Source: Daucus carota subsp. sativus (taxonomy: Eukaryota > Streptophyta > Magnoliopsida > Apiales > Apiaceae). From it: a stretch of DNA of 64,000 nucleotides. Position numbers and translations under genes: made by a program. The stretch spans positions 7,290,930 to 7,354,929 of the forward strand of contig NC_030389.2 in NCBI RefSeq assembly GCF_001625215.2, given 5' to 3'. Under the pieces are notes generated by a model, which was given only the letters and a program-made list of their open reading frames with translations, searched no databases and was not told the origin of the DNA. Positions 1 to 13,395 of this stretch are shown here, piece by piece. Every line of letters starts with the position of its first letter. Position 1 is the stretch's first letter.

Positions 1-357
1 AAACAGCATCAGACAATGGCTTTTGCCCGTTGTCTGATGCCCAAGAAAACCGTGGTATATTGAGATGCCGTCTGATACGCACCTCAGACAACGGTTTTTC
101 GGAATATTGTCTGAAGTTTTCTCACATATCGGCACTAAAAACAGTTATCTATCGTGCATCATTACACAATAGCACTGTTAAGATACCGTTGTCTGATTAC
201 ATTTAGTAGACAATAGTTTTTTAACCGTTGTAGGTCGTAGGTGTTGACAATAGTTTTTCGGTGACGAAAATAAAGTGTTGTGTCTTTATTTCGTGCAACA
301 CTTTTTTCAGCGACCGTTGTCTGACTAGTGTTGTCTGATGCTGTTTTTGTTGCAATG
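1..357. mobile_element. CACTA-like element, right part and terminus
   Basis: The window opens inside a transposon. The first bases (AAACAGCATCAGACAA) recur inverted at about 331-346 (TTGTCTGATGCTGTTT), and the right end runs on to TTTTTGTTGCAATG at 344-357, so the inverted terminus reads CATTGCAACAAAAACAG, close to the CACTA superfamily start. Between the ends lie at least eight short subterminal motifs of the type TTGTCTGA or CAGACAA in both orientations, which is the usual look of CACTA (En/Spm) subterminal repeats that bind transposase. No coding sequence is present, so it is a non-autonomous copy. The left terminus would lie a few bases outside the window, so the target duplication cannot be tested. 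Confidence 0.6.
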
Positions 358-2647
358 GACCTCAGAGATCCCTTCTCATCGGATCAAGAGCAAGGGTAGC
401 TTATCATGAGGCTTTTGTCTGTCTAAATACCAGCAAATCATCGAAAGGTACAAATTCTACTTGGGGGCTTATCACCAATGGACTATTACTGCATAGAAGG
501 GACTTCCCCTTTTGATAGAGATTCATAAGAGGATGAAACAAAACAGCTATACGACAGTCGTTTCTTGATGAATTGGACGGATTGAGAGGAGATGTTTATT
601 ACTCTTCTCCTGTAATTCATAATCTTGTGGATATACTTCGCTTCACAGTTATCTCCCTTCCTGCTGGTACTTCGCTTCACTAATACAAATAAATGTAAAA
701 TTTGTACTTGACAAATATTAAAAGTAAACTGATGTCAAATGTGTAGTTAAATAACCGTTATTTACGAATGAACCAATGTCGAAAATAAGTCAGACATCAA
801 CCAATAACCTATATCAACAAGAGTAACTTTTTATATCACTCACAAAGACATTGGTCGAAAAATATATAGAAATCTATTGGAAATCAATGTCTATTGCAAT
901 TTCTCTAGTACTGGGTTTTTAATATTTACTGAATATTGAAGATTCAAAATACATCAGAGTTGTTTACTTTCTAACTTCTTACTGGACATGTAAATATAGA
1001 CAAAATTTATTTTGAAAATGGACATGTAAAAAGGTACGGAAGGATTATTTTTTTATATTCAGTAGTTCATGTACAAACAACAGTACCTCCAGATACAGAG
1101 TTCCTTCAATTGATCATTCTTTACAAGTTATGAGACTGTTGTTCTTATACAATGTTTGAAGTTAACTGGTGAAACTTAATGCACGTAATTTGTTATCAAA
1201 GTTTAAACAGGATTGTTAAAAGTATTAATCTGTTATTACCTATGGTATAGATGGGTGCGGATCCTGGTCATTGATGACCATGGAGGTCTTACATGACCAG
1301 CTACCGTTGGATATCAAATGGCTTGATACCGATAATTAATGTCTATTAGGATTTTTTCACTTCAGATATCAACTTTCAACTGGTAGTATTTTACATCTCC
1401 CTCAAAGTTCATAGTATCGACTATCGATGTATTAGCAATGATCTTGTTCATCCATCTTGACACTGCAGAGCCATCCTTCACTTCCTATTCAAGTTCCTCT
1501 TTTTTCTCAGGCTTTGGCCTGTTTAATGAAGTCTCTTGCTTTGGACTTTATAATTGCAAGAACTCAGAGGTCAGTGCTTAAGTCCGACAGATTTCCAGAG
1601 ATGCCCTCAACAAATTTAGAGTCGTTAGAATGATATTTCAATTCTAAGCGCAATGTTAGAGCCTAAATTCAGATAGTAGTTATGCAGTCCACTTAAACAT
1701 AGTTATATCAATATGATAGAAATTATTATGGAATTCACAACCTTTTTCGTAACAAAACAACACTGAATCTAAAGCAATTAAACACAATTTCTATTAAGTA
1801 GAGGTAATTAAGTTCAGAGAGTAAGAATGCTGCAAAATTCTTTTGGATTCCTAATCTTTGTAATATAAAGATTGGCAAGGTCTAATTTATCATGGAGTTG
1901 CGGTTTTTAGTACGCTGTGTTGTGCAGCAAGGAAGTTAAATGTTTCCCTGAACAATGTGACATGGCTGCAGGACTGTACACCTCGAATCTTAATATTTGC
2001 CCATGTCATTTCTGATCTTCATATTCCTCTCTTGGCCTATCTTTTTTATGCGGAAGTTGATTCATTCTACTATAGATGTTTGATAGATAATTAAGAGAGA
2101 AAAAAGGGTCAATCAACCAAAAATTTGAAAGCCAAAATACCAAATGGGTCGACGATTGGAAAGTGTCTCAAAATGGTGATTTTTAATTACATCGTCTAAA
2201 AATAACTAAATAATATGATTTTATTTCACTATTGTTAGCCTCTCAAGCTTTTAAAATGTTATTGATGAAGTGACTGGTGATGAAAGATCTAGCTTTTGTG
2301 TGAAAGCAAGTACTTGATCTTTAGCCTTTCAGCTGGTGAGTGTAAATTATGATGGATTTTAAAGTTGCTTTAGCTTCTGTGAAAGAAGTACTTGATCACA
2401 CCAAAACTAAAATGACTATGTTGGGAAAAGGAATATAACTTGTGAAACATGCCGAGTGTAAGAGTGCATAAGGATCGAAGCTAAATGGCCTCTGAACTCT
2501 TATTTTTGGTGTAATCTTAACCAAAAAATTTTGGTGAAACACGCAGGCAGGTATCTTGTTGTTAGAGATTAGTTGTATGTGTTGTGAACAGACACTAAGA
2601 ATCTTCCAAAACCGAATTTGCTGAATTCGCAAATGAGATCCCATGTT
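358..2647. other. Intergenic, no gene recognised
   Basis: About 2.3 kb of AT-rich DNA. Reading frames here are short, lack recognisable domains and are not joined by convincing splice sites. I see no repeat ends or RNA genes. Confidence 0.5.
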
Positions 2648-2995
2648 CAGAGGCGGAACCAAGAAAGAAGCAAGGCAGGCTGAAACCCCAGCCGAACTTG
2701 TTAAACTATATTAAAGGAGGGAAAAAAAAAAAGAATGGTGCCTCAGAAAATTAAGTATATTTTTATAGTTAAGCATTTTAGCCCGTTCAACCCAAGTCCC
2801 ACATCGTAAAGATAACTACATCATCATAAAGAAAAACAAGATTTGTCTTGATTATAATCAGCAGCCGAACAACTCCATAAGTATAAGGCTTTTGGGAGGA
2901 GTTCGGCTAGAACAGACAATATCGGGCAATATAATACTAATATGGAGTTAATAGGTGTAGCGCGCGCCAACACCAAGATCCTGGTTCAGCCACTG
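2648..2995. mobile_element. hAT-like MITE upstream of the ERF gene
   Basis: The left end CAGAGGCGGAACCAAG and the right end, read inverted (CAGTGGCTGAACCAGG), match at 12 of 16 positions. The flanks CCCATGTT (2640-2647) and TCCATGAT (2996-3003) agree at 6 of 8 bases, which fits a decayed 8-bp hAT target duplication. The element is 348 bp and non-coding. Its right end lies about 200 bp from the TATA box of the ERF gene, so it forms part of that promoter region. Confidence 0.5.
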
Positions 2996-3191
2996 TCCAT
3001 GATCCATATTCTTGAATATGACCAAATAGTAATCTGAAGCGGTCATAATGGAAACAATTTTAACTCATAAACCTATAGCTAGTAGATGAATTATCTGATA
3101 TGAGGGTTTTGAAGCGGAGTAAAAAGCTAAAATAAATGGTCACTTCTTAAGTTAAAGTTCATTAAAGTGAAGTTATCAGATGCATGCTCTT

Positions 3192-3200
3192 CTATATATA
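3192..3200 (+). promoter_or_regulatory. TATA box of the ERF gene
   Basis: CTATATATA lies about 90-100 bp before the ATG at 3291. A start of transcription about 30 bp downstream would give a 5' leader of roughly 60-70 nt. No other good TATA motif is as well placed. Confidence 0.6.
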
Positions 3201-3290
3201 GACAAAAAGCTTCCAAGACATTTTTATCATTCTATCAGTATCAAGTACTATTCACTAGCAAGAGAAATCCCATAAACTCAAACTCTAGAT

Positions 3291-3896
3291 ATGTTCTCCC
3301 AAACATTATCAAGCTCGGACCTCGCGGTTCTTGAATCCATAAGACACCATCTTCTTGAAGACCCCGAAAACATTTCTGACTACTTCCCAAGTACAAGTTC
3401 ATGCAATGCACAAGTTGATGAACAGAGTATCACAACTTTTTGCAATTTAATTTTTGAGGAAAACAGCCATGAAGAGATTAAAAATGGGAAGCACGTTGAT
3501 CATCGGAGCACTAAGGAGTTTGACAAGTCACTCAAGGCTCACTCGCAGCTAAATTGGAAGCGGTACAGAGGCGTGAGGCGACGTCCCTGGGGAAAATTTG
3601 CTGCAGAGATCAGAAATCCGGCTAAGAAAGGTGGCAGAATATGGCTGGGGACATATGATAAACCAGAAGATGCAGCATTGGCTTATGATAGAGCGGCCTT
3701 TCAGTTGCGTGGTTCACGGGCTAAGGTGAACTTTCCTAATATGGTTGGCTCTGATTCATCGTCGGAGACGGTTAATGTGATCAAGAATAAAAGGACAGCA
3801 CCAGAGCCATCCTTATCGCCCGTGTCATCGACAGATATCTCTTCAGAAAAGGGAAGAAATAACTCGGAAAATATTCCTGATGAGGATTTATCATGA
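3291..3896 (+). CDS. AP2/ERF transcription factor, group IX-like
   Basis: A single-exon gene for a 201-aa nuclear DNA-binding protein. One AP2 domain covers residues 92-149, with [17 protein letters not shown], the WLGTY strand and the helix ending in the VNFP block. AP2 domains of this class bind GCC-box promoters. The N-terminal segment [11 protein letters not shown] (residues 14-24) matches the conserved motif of group IX ERFs, which act in jasmonate, ethylene and defence responses; that functional placement is inference. The acidic and serine-rich tail (150-201) shows no EAR repression motif. One oddity is that the position after AAEIR, normally Asp in the ERF subfamily, is Asn (EIRNP). 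The start is the first ATG after a good TATA box, and the frame is open to TGA at 3894. Lack of introns is normal for the family. Confidence 0.93.
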   Translation: MFSQTLSSSDLAVLESIRHHLLEDPENISDYFPSTSSCNAQVDEQSITTFCNLIFEENSHEEIKNGKHVDHRSTKEFDKSLKAHSQLNWKRYRGVRRRPWGKFAAEIRNPAKKGGRIWLGTYDKPEDAALAYDRAAFQLRGSRAKVNFPNMVGSDSSSETVNVIKNKRTAPEPSLSPVSSTDISSEKGRNNSENIPDEDLS

Positions 3897-5341
3897 AGTT
3901 ACCAGCAGATCAAGCTAGGAAACATTAATTACGAGTTTTTGTTAAATCTTAACAAAATTTAAAATGTAATAGTGTGCTAAGCAATTATATGAAATGCAGG
4001 GTTTGATATCTGTGCATCAAAATCATCAAGCCATTATTACTCTGGAAGTCATATACGATAAAGAGAGGTAAGAATATAATCAAACAGACAGAAATGGCCC
4101 GAATCAAATTCGTCAATTCCACTTTCAGCACTCTCATCGAATTCAATAAAATGCAGTTCATAGTACTCATTGAATTCGAAAACTAGTAACGCCTAAATAT
4201 TGATTATTGTTAGTTGAACAGATTCTGATAAAGCTCAAGTGAAATACTATGAGATATAAGGGACTATTATTGTCCTGTAAGCTAGACCGATATCGACTAT
4301 TGTCAAATACATTTTTCTTCTAAATAAACTTTGTAGTTTCGATTAGATAATCCGATGCTCAAAATTTTGAGATGTTCAAAATTTCACTAAATAAACTTTA
4401 CAATGATAAAATTCACGTTTTAGACTCGTATATAGAAACATTCGTATGTATTACTAAAACACAAATTATAAAATTTCAAGTTCGCAACTAAATACATATC
4501 AGACCCAACAACCCACTAATGATAAGGTCAGGCTCAGACATTATTTATAACATCCTAAATCATGCATATTGGATTCAATAACACACCACAAATCAGTCTA
4601 AGAGAGCTAGCAAATTAGTATATATCAGTTATTTGCTTATGCTTATGAAGGGTCCAAATACTTTTTATCTAACCGACCTCGAAAACACCAGTTTCTGATA
4701 ATAATCTAAGAGCAGATTCTGTTGCAAAGAAACATGATAAAAATATTAAATGCCACAAGAGTGCGGGGATATGCACATGAAAAGTATATGAATTTGGACA
4801 AAACAGATACCTGCAAATTGATGTGTTACACGTTTTTCACATCAAAATACACCTGACTATTTTCAGCTGTCATAATTTTATGTCAGACCAAACTTTGCCA
4901 AAGTGTTCACTGTTAACAATCTTTAATTTCAACGTTAGGTAGAATTAATCTTTGTTTTGTTGTCATTAGCCCCGACAATTACCCAATTATTGTGTCTTGT
5001 CATATTTTTCCATTCTTTTTCTGGGACGGACTACTTAGATCGTCTGAGTGAGTTCGTGTGTGTTGGGCATAATGCAGATATGAATTAAATGGATGACACT
5101 ATACAAGAACATTAAGAACCAGCGTTCGTCACCAATTCTCAAATGGCTTTGATTTGCCGTTTGATCCTTGATGACAATATATAGAAGATTCTTGAAAAGT
5201 AATTAGTGCCCAAGTACAAGGACGCAAGCAGTAAAATTTTAGTATGGGTTCGTTTTGTGGTTAGATTCTACTTGACGATAGAAGATTCTTGAAAAAAAAG
5301 GAAAGATAGATTTTTTGTCACTAAAACATACTGGCCGGTGT
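3897..5341. other. Intergenic, 3' flank of the ERF gene
   Basis: About 1.4 kb of AT-rich DNA with the presumed ERF 3' UTR at its left. No gene, RNA or repeat end is recognised. Confidence 0.5.
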
Positions 5342-5521
5342 CAGGGGATCTAGAAATGAAATCTTGAGGAGCACCAAGCAAATTTTCGAAAAACACCTAT
5401 ATTTTTTCAAATTTTGGGGGGCACTTCTGTAATTTTGTAAAATTTAGAATGGTGAAAAAATGTTAAAAAAACAATTTAGGGAGAACACGTGTCCCCATGC
5501 CTCTTCCTAGATCCGCCCCTG
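5342..5521. mobile_element. hAT-like MITE with 8-bp target duplication
   Basis: A 180-bp non-coding element. The left end CAGGGGATCTAGAAATG and the inverted right end CAGGGGCGGATCTAGGAA are similar apart from a small gap. It is flanked by GCCGGTGT (5334-5341) and CCCGGTGT (5522-5529), 7 of 8 bases identical, as expected for hAT insertion. The CAGGGGCGGATCTAG terminus is common in plant hAT-derived MITEs. Confidence 0.65.
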
Positions 5522-5529
5522 CCCGGTGT

Positions 5530-7507
5530 CCATTATGAATGAATTTCCAAAATAGCGTTTTTCATACCTACGCCTCTCGTGTCTAGAAAAAGCACATCCT
5601 GCTTATGTAGAACCTTTTCTTCTTTTCTGCAGATAAGATTAATAATGAAAGCTGTAAATCTGGAGCCGAACACTCGTAAAAAGCAGAAACAGTTAATTAA
5701 ATCACTGAATTTTACAGACCACGCATACATACTATCACATGCAGTCTGCAAAGCTTACAAAGTTTTTAGTGAAATTTCAGAATTCACATGACAGTTTAGG
5801 ATTTGAAGATGCAAGGTTATATGTAATCATCTGTTCACAGTCTTTGGTTGTATGTATGTAAGTAATCGATATAAACCCTGCTACATGCACCACTGATTTA
5901 TAGCAATATTCATGTGCAAAGAGTGCATTGGAGGGATCTGTATACTGCAGTTAAAAATACATAAAAATGTTAAGATGTGGATTGGTGTCTCAATTTTATA
6001 CCAGCATTTCAAATTTATAAATAGATGGCCAGAATAATTTTTTTCAAAAATTGGTCTTTAATCATCTTTTTGATAAACTAAAATAATATATGCTCATCAT
6101 CATGTTACAAATTTAAAATTCAGACCATCAAAATGAAAAAAATGTATAAAATTCGGACATCGGTACACATACCCTTCTCAATATTTTTGTATTAATTGTC
6201 ATATCAAAAATTTTACGATATCTAAAATATATACAAAAATTTAAGCATCAAAAATGAAATTTATCTTTATAATATTTTTCTGACAAAACCTATATAAATT
6301 AAAAGCTCTAAAATATTCAACAATGATTCTTGCGTCAAAACGTGGCAGAGGGATCTAAAGGCCTATAAACACGTATTCTGATTATTTTTTATCTCTACAG
6401 CGTGTGTATATGTGTGTGTGATAATTTTTTTATCTCTCCCGTCTGTGTGTATATATGTGTGTGTGATAATATTTTATCTCTACCGTCTGTGTGTGCCAAG
6501 AACATTCTTATGAAAAGAACAACACGCAAAACATTTTAGAATCAAATAAAATCTCATCTAAAACTTGAATTATTTTCAAATTTTAAGTTAATTAACTTTC
6601 TGTTTGAATAATAATAGCATTTGTCATGTTTAATAATAAATTTAGGTTAAAAATAACATGATTTTATTTTGTTCCCAATTCTATAATATTTCATAGTAAT
6701 AATGTCTGAATTTGAATGTTAGATTTCATGTATAAAGTTTAAATTATGTTTAACTATGTAGTTATAATTTTAACAAATCATTCTTCGTGAAAAATGAAAT
6801 GTTATATGATAGTGTTATGTGTTGTTGAAGTGCAACCTCATATACATGTGTGTGTGTGTGTGTTTTTTTTTGTATATATGCACAACATCATGGTAAAGAG
6901 AAATAAGTAAAAAACGATATCGTAAGTTAACAGCACAACATAACTTTGACATAACTTGATAATCAAATACATCTTGGACTATTGAATACATAAGTATTTT
7001 TTTCCCCAAAGATAATATATTTGTTTTTTCCAACTACTAAATAACAAAATTTAATGAGCTGAGTAGTTGGTAGTTTAGAAAAAAATATTGAAAAAACAAA
7101 ACAAAACTGTACCAGAAACAAAAGAGAAGGCAATGGACTGATATCTGTGTGCAGATGTCAAGTCCACACAGCATCAATACACGATGAAATATCAAGAAAT
7201 TATACAAAGCTGAACATCAATTAAATCTCAATACCTCTTAACATAGATTGATAACTAAAGCATCATTCACAGAATATCAACAATAACCCTCCTTTAAAAG
7301 AAATAACAGTCCAACACCAATATCAGCCATAGAAATCATTGTCGCAAGTCATATCAATAGTGTGCAATAGAAACTTGGACCGTCGTTGTGAAATTACTAA
7401 TGAACTTTTTGAGGTAAAACTATATCTCTGGGCCACTGTGTTGCTGGAAGCCACAGGCAAAAAACTGGCTATATTTTAGATACTCATTCCTGGTTACTCC
7501 CTACACT
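5530..7507. other. Intergenic, 3' flank of CSN7
   Basis: About 2 kb of very AT-rich DNA. It contains TG-rich simple repeats (6389-6503 and about 6846-6864) and, at the right end, the presumed 3' UTR of CSN7. No independent gene is recognised. Confidence 0.5.
6389..6503. repeat. Tandem repeat of TG-rich units
   Basis: A unit of about 50-60 bp (TATCTCTAC-like, then GTGTGTATATGTGTGTGTGATAATATTT) occurs twice and starts a third time. It looks like an expanded microsatellite. Confidence 0.6.
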
Positions 7508-10500
7508 TCATGCCATTGGATGTCGTCTCCTGCACGATATTCCCAACTTTACTAACTAATCAACATCGAATATATATTGTTCCAAAGCGTTTGTGTTCGT
7601 TCTCAGAAATAAAATCACTAAATTAATAAGCTAGTGGACAGGCATTTGTTTATGGATGATTAGCAAAACCAATTTTAAAAGCTTACCTCTTGGGTCGAGT
7701 TCTGTCTTCATCGTAGTCCATCACTCCACCAGATTCAGAGAAAAATTCCTCATGCCCCCGGAATTCCAGCTCTGCCTGCTCATAGGTTTTAACTTCTGCC
7801 ACAATGTAAGTAAGACACATCGACAAACATATTCTACATACAATAAGGACCTCTTACATTCTAATCATGTTACACTTTAAAAAGAACTATTAAGCACCGA
7901 AACTATCTGACCAGATAGTCTGGTTCATTCACAAATAGAAAACGTTTGCACTGGTTCATTCACAAATAGAAAACGCTTGCACTAATAATCATGTAATATC
8001 CATCCAAAAAGAAAATTAACACTGTGCAACTTCAGCAATTTACCGTGCCTCTCAGAACTATTCTTTAAGCCAGGTAAAAGGAATACCAAAATTATCTACA
8101 ATGTTTTTATGTGAGGGCGAGATTGGGGACAAAGAGAGTTCTGCAATGACATGTGTGGCATACAGACATCACCTAGGTCGAACTAAGAAATCCTATTACG
8201 TTTAAATGTTTATTAAAATTTGACTGTTGCTAATTTAAACTTGTTTCCGGCAGTTAACGTCAACTTCTCTAGATAAAGATTTAATAAGAAACCCCACTAT
8301 TACAAGAAAAGTGACATTTCTTACCCATAGAACAGTCATACAAACAGTGAATATCACACATAACAAAATGACTTGGCATACACTCAAAAACAAGCGTGGT
8401 ACAGGTGACTTGGGAGGACTACTGACCTTGTGGGGAAGAGTCTTCTTTACTTCCTCTATCCTTTCTTCAACTTCCTTTTTGTGTTTTAAATCCAATTCAC
8501 TCATGGAATCAGCCCATTTTATCTTCTCTTGGATAGTACTAAGAAGATTTTCCGACGTAGTTAACCTGAGATTAGGTTTAGATGAAAAAAGACTGTTAGT
8601 AATATGCAGATCTCAAATAAAACGTGTTGATGCACCAAAAGTTATTATACCAGCTAGACAATGTCTGTATCATGCTACCAAGCTGTTCAGGTCTGAGATC
8701 CCTTCCTGCTGCGAATTGCACCTGAAAACAAGAGGGCAATCAAGTATTTAATATGAGGCCATCTCAACAAATTTAGTCACCAGGAGTGCCACACGAAGGG
8801 GCAAGACATCTATATATACTGAGTCCAAACCTCAAAACATCTCCGCAACTGGTCAAGTTTTCCTCTAACAATGCCCTAACAAAGAAAAATGCACAAGTTA
8901 GAATAGTTCTTATATCATTTTCTTTCGAGTGAACTACAGATGCAATTCACAAATAAAAAATGACCAAGACAGAATAAAGTAAACCACCAAATAGTACAAT
9001 CCAGAAACAGTACATTAAATGGCAAGTAGTTATCAAGTTTAGTATGCATGAATACAGGTCTAGAGTTCATGGTACATACCACATACATGCACTCGCTAAT
9101 TAGGAAATCTTCAAGTTCACGCACATTTGTGACATCCAGCTCCTGCATCAGTAAATCATACGGCAGCACCTGAAAAAGCGCCAATGGTGAGTAGCTCATT
9201 ATTACGTACAAGCCAAGCTCCAGCAACAGTAAATCAATAGGTTATTCAACAACATACAGATTCTATAAAAATTGCACAAGAAGATATGCCACGAAAGTCG
9301 CACAAGTTTCGCAATGGACACTAATGCTAGAGAAAAGCTGTGATTAGAATGGAAACCATCGTCATTCTAATAAACTATTTGGCTGCCATTCTTGGAAGAG
9401 AAACAGTCAAAAAATTGCTTTCAATCCAGTTTTTACAGGAAAAATTCGGGCCTCCAAACTCCATTTACTACATAGCCATAAAGAATCCGCTAAATGACAT
9501 AGGGCTGCTTCAAGATATCATCAGTCAAAGAAGTTACTAGACTTATAGAGATGTTGGTAATGTTTGTGACCTGCAAGTCAAACTTTAACTCTATTGCTAT
9601 CCTAACATTTTAATCACTAAATATTATAAAGTTTATCAGGGTAACATCTATAATATAACACTACCAAATAAGCATCATGTCAGGATAGTCACCGTCCGCC
9701 AAAATACCCTTGCAGCATACAGTAAGTACAGATTAAATAGGCTACTCAATACTTGGTTGACTGAATGTCTATGATACCAAAGACCTGGTGAATTCTATAT
9801 CAATTAAATTAAAATGTATCTCTATTTGGAGACTCCCACCAACTCTCTCTATAAAAAACTTGACCATTTCAATTCTAAGCATGTGCCACACCTCTCTCAC
9901 TCTAATTCTCTATGTTACGCTAATAATATAATCTGTCAACCGCTGACTGGAAGCTGCAATCTAAAAGACACTAGAAGACACTTATATTGACATTATGCTT
10001 TGCTGACATAGGTCAGATGCATTTATTTATAGTCTCTGCAAGGTTTTTGCCGATTTAAATACATCCTAAATCATAGCCATCATACATAAACACACACATA
10101 AATATACATGTATATTTATCTTTCTAATTTATAGTCGAGCATTCAGACAATCAGACATTAATGAACATTTCTCTCAGTTGAGTAATAACCAGTAAAGTTA
10201 TAAGGAACGTCTGAGTGATAGGACACAGAGATAACTCAGGGTGAAACAATTTCGGCTTGTAATCACTTTTTCACAGTAACAGACTAAAAGGCCTTGCTTT
10301 TTTCTTCATTTTTTTAAGGTGCATATAATAATCTCAAGCAAACTATTAAGTATTTTTTCAGATTAAGTTTGACGATGTACAAGCAGTGGACTTGTCAACA
10401 GAAATTTATTATATAAAAGCCTTCCTTCAGAAACAACAAAAAATAGTTAATTAACTATTAATCTAGCTATCAGCAATACTAAAATCCCGCAAACATATTA

Positions 10501-13335
10501 CAAATCAATTAAACAGGTTCAGGACTTATAGCTAATGCAGTGTAACAAAAGAGATATACTACCTTGTTTGTCTCCGCTAGTGTGAGCATTGATAGTTGCT
10601 TTAACTTCAGCACTTGATCAGGCACCAGCTGGGGGAGATGATCAGCATTTCCTATATAAACAAATAATTATTGTGAAACAAACAATATTATGAGCTGGCA
10701 TACCCATTTTCACCAAGTTTCACAGAAATGGGAGGAACATCAGTACGTCGCAAACTGATAAAGTGATAATCATATATACTGTAAAAAATAACCATGTCTA
10801 TGTCTACCGTATCTGTTCATCTGCCAGTTTTGTTCTGTCCAGATGGGGACTCCCTATTCTTTACTTCGACATTTTAGCTATGTAGCTATTTTCTTTAAGT
10901 ATGATCCATACCATGTTCGAACTATTTTATTGATAATAGAATAATGGAGTCTTCATATCATTTTGTAGCATACTCACATATCAAATATTTTGCTAAGGAT
11001 TTCACCTCGCCACCAAAATTATCAAGTATATTATTCCTTGATGTTTTCTACTTTCACAACTCACAAATTCATCAAAGATTGCATCATAAAAAAGAATGTG
11101 TACTATTATCACGTACAGCATTGTAGAGGATGCAAACAGTTGTATTATTTGTACAACTCAAAAGTATAAAATTATGCCCAAAAGTAGTGTATATAACAAA
11201 TTACAGTAGCATGATTGTGAACTTATAGATAATAAAAGAGACAGGAACTGGTTTTCCGGGGAGGGGGGGGTGTCATTGTCCTTGGATCAAATGTACAATG
11301 GACTCCTCGTCCCAATAAAGTCCAACCAACAAACTCTTTCCTCATGGTAATAGATGCAAAGAGTTTACATAACAGAAGGATGACGAGAATTACAACATTA
11401 ATAAAACTGTGAGATGGCTATACTCTGACAAAGGGGGTGAAACGTGGTACACAAAATCTTACTCTTGTAATCACTCCATGTGCCTTGTGCAAACATACGA
11501 AGCAGATCAAGGTAGGCAGAGTTCTCCATTCCCTGAAGCTGCATACAACCAAAATATTTTTAAGATTCACTTCTCTAAAAACAATAGACTTGAGTCAGTT
11601 GACAATAAAAAAAACAAATGGTGCTAGTAATGGAAATAACATTATATGTTAATGCTGACTTGTCTCCAACAATTACTTTACTAAGTCTCTCAAATTTCAG
11701 CATATGCATGACTGACAAATATGATGAAACAAGAGAGAGGGGGGGGGGGGGGGGGGGGAGCATTAATCATTTGCAGCTATTCAGAAGGATAAGTTTAAAA
11801 TGAAGGACATTAAAGAGCAAAGCCAAACACAAACATACATGTGAATGATATGCAGTATGAACACTGATTTCTCACTTGTATAAGATAAAGAAAGTTAATG
11901 CATATCAACAATACAAAATTATTTGTTTTGCTTCAACTTTATTGGCAGAAAACTAAAACAACCAGAGATGCAGAGCGTCCTGCATCAGAAAGTGTCTATG
12001 ATTGTCTTTTCTCTAATCTAGACACCACCCACCTTTTTGAAACTTGACCTATAAAGATACTAGTTCGCAACTCCATAGCATTACTTGATCCTTTTATCAA
12101 TCTCATAATTTTAACAACTTCTACTTTAGCACAAATTTACTTTTTCAACTTCTTTCCATTATCATCACCTTTATTAACACTTCTTCTTTAGGTAATTCTG
12201 TATAGCAAATTATGACCCCTATAGACTTTACTACACTACAACACGTGTATCAAAAAAACTGTATATACATCATTTAATACGGAACAAACTTGTTATCTAG
12301 CTAATTGTACTAAATGAAACATATAAACAAGCACAAACCTAATACAAATCAATATCCACAAATTCTACAGATACTGGAAAATAAACTGAACCAAACAAAC
12401 ATACACAGAATCCACCAACAAAAGCTAAAAAGCTTAAAAAAGCAGTCGAATCAAACAGAAAAGACCCATCCTACCTTATTCCCGTATGCAAAACAACACA
12501 GGATCAACATACAAAAACAAAAAATATAATAAGATCATACTAGTGTGCGGAGATGCAAAAGGGAAACAAAGACCTTGTGAACCTTGAGAAATGCAACTAT
12601 GAACTAAAATTTGCATACACATACAACAGGACTTTGCTTGAACAATAATCAATCATGTAAACAAAAACATCTACTTAAAGCACATAAAACCTAATATAGT
12701 TCAATCAAATGTCCCGATTTCAAGTTACCAAATAAGCTAAACACGGAGGCCAAACTTGACATCACATCAGCTACAAAAGACGGAAAAAATCAAACAATAT
12801 TAACTGATCCACAGAAAAAAGTGTGTAACCGAAGTACCGAAATATACACACCGCAAAACACTAGACGTAACTGCACAAACATTCAACTATCTAAAACCTA
12901 ACTACTGGAAAAAATCATAACATTGACACAGATAATTTTTAGGGATCCGTGTAACAAGCTTATGAAACCGAAATAGAACTAAACACTACACATAATTGAA
13001 CAGAAATCATCTCGATCTAATTAACAAGAAAACGCAACATATCAAAATTCAACTACATCAGACTTAAGTGCTTAACACAGATCATAATTTGAAAACACAA
13101 CAAACACTGTATCTACCCTAAAATAACATAATAATAGCAATAAATCACATAAAAAAGTAAAAATTAATATGTATACCTCGAGGATGTTGGGAAGAGCGAG
13201 AATCTCGGAGAAGGCGAAGAGAGAGGGGTGAGAAGTGGCATCGACGATGAGTTTAGAGAGAGAAGCGCCTTTGAGAATGGAAGCTTGTTGAACGAAGTGA
13301 GCGATGTGCTCTGCTTGCTTCTCTTCTATGTCCAT
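7508..13335 (-). CDS. CSN7: COP9 signalosome complex subunit 7
   Basis: A complete nine-exon gene. Coding exons on the minus strand are 13177-13335, 11463-11538, 10563-10651, 9080-9169, 8831-8875, 8651-8721, 8427-8565, 7687-7775 and 7508-7529. All junctions are GT-AG and keep frame, giving 259 aa (the family is about 260). CSN7 is a PCI-domain subunit of the COP9 signalosome, which removes NEDD8 from cullins and so controls SCF-type ubiquitin ligases in light signalling and development. Diagnostic blocks are MDIEEKQAEHIAHFV at the start, ATSHPSLFAFSEILALPN, YLDLLRMFAQGTWSDYK, then VLPYDLLMQELDVTNVREL followed by EDFLISECMY, AAGRDLRPEQL, and the basic tail RPKRRRHPMA. The exon 8 acceptor (CAG|G at 7776) was chosen by frame and homology; a nearby AG three bases upstream would add one residue. 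Confidence 0.95.
7920..7981. repeat. 31-bp direct duplication in a CSN7 intron
   Basis: Two adjacent copies of a 31-bp unit beginning CTGGTTCATTCACAAATAG differ at one base. They lie in the intron between the exons at 8427-8565 and 7687-7775. Confidence 0.8.
11739..11758. repeat. Run of 20 G in a CSN7 intron
   Basis: An uninterrupted G run preceded by GAGAGAGAG, inside the first intron of CSN7 (C-rich on the coding strand). The exact length is prone to assembly error. Confidence 0.8.
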
Positions 13336-13384
13336 GGCTTCAATTCAATTGAATCGCAGTGGTAAGTTGTGAATTATTATTCAA

Positions 13385-13395
13385 GTTAGGGTTTT
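13385..13395 (-). promoter_or_regulatory. Telo-box-like motif in the CSN7 leader
   Basis: On the CSN7 strand the sequence reads AAAACCCTAAC about 50 bp before the ATG. This matches the telo-box (AAACCCTAA), common near the start of plant housekeeping genes. The role here is inferred. Confidence 0.45.

Noticed and set aside
2796..2806. snRNA promoter element GTCCCACATCG
   Set aside because: The nearest TATA-like sequence is about 46 bp on, not the 23-24 or 33-34 bp needed for U-snRNA genes, and no snRNA sequence follows. It lies inside a MITE.
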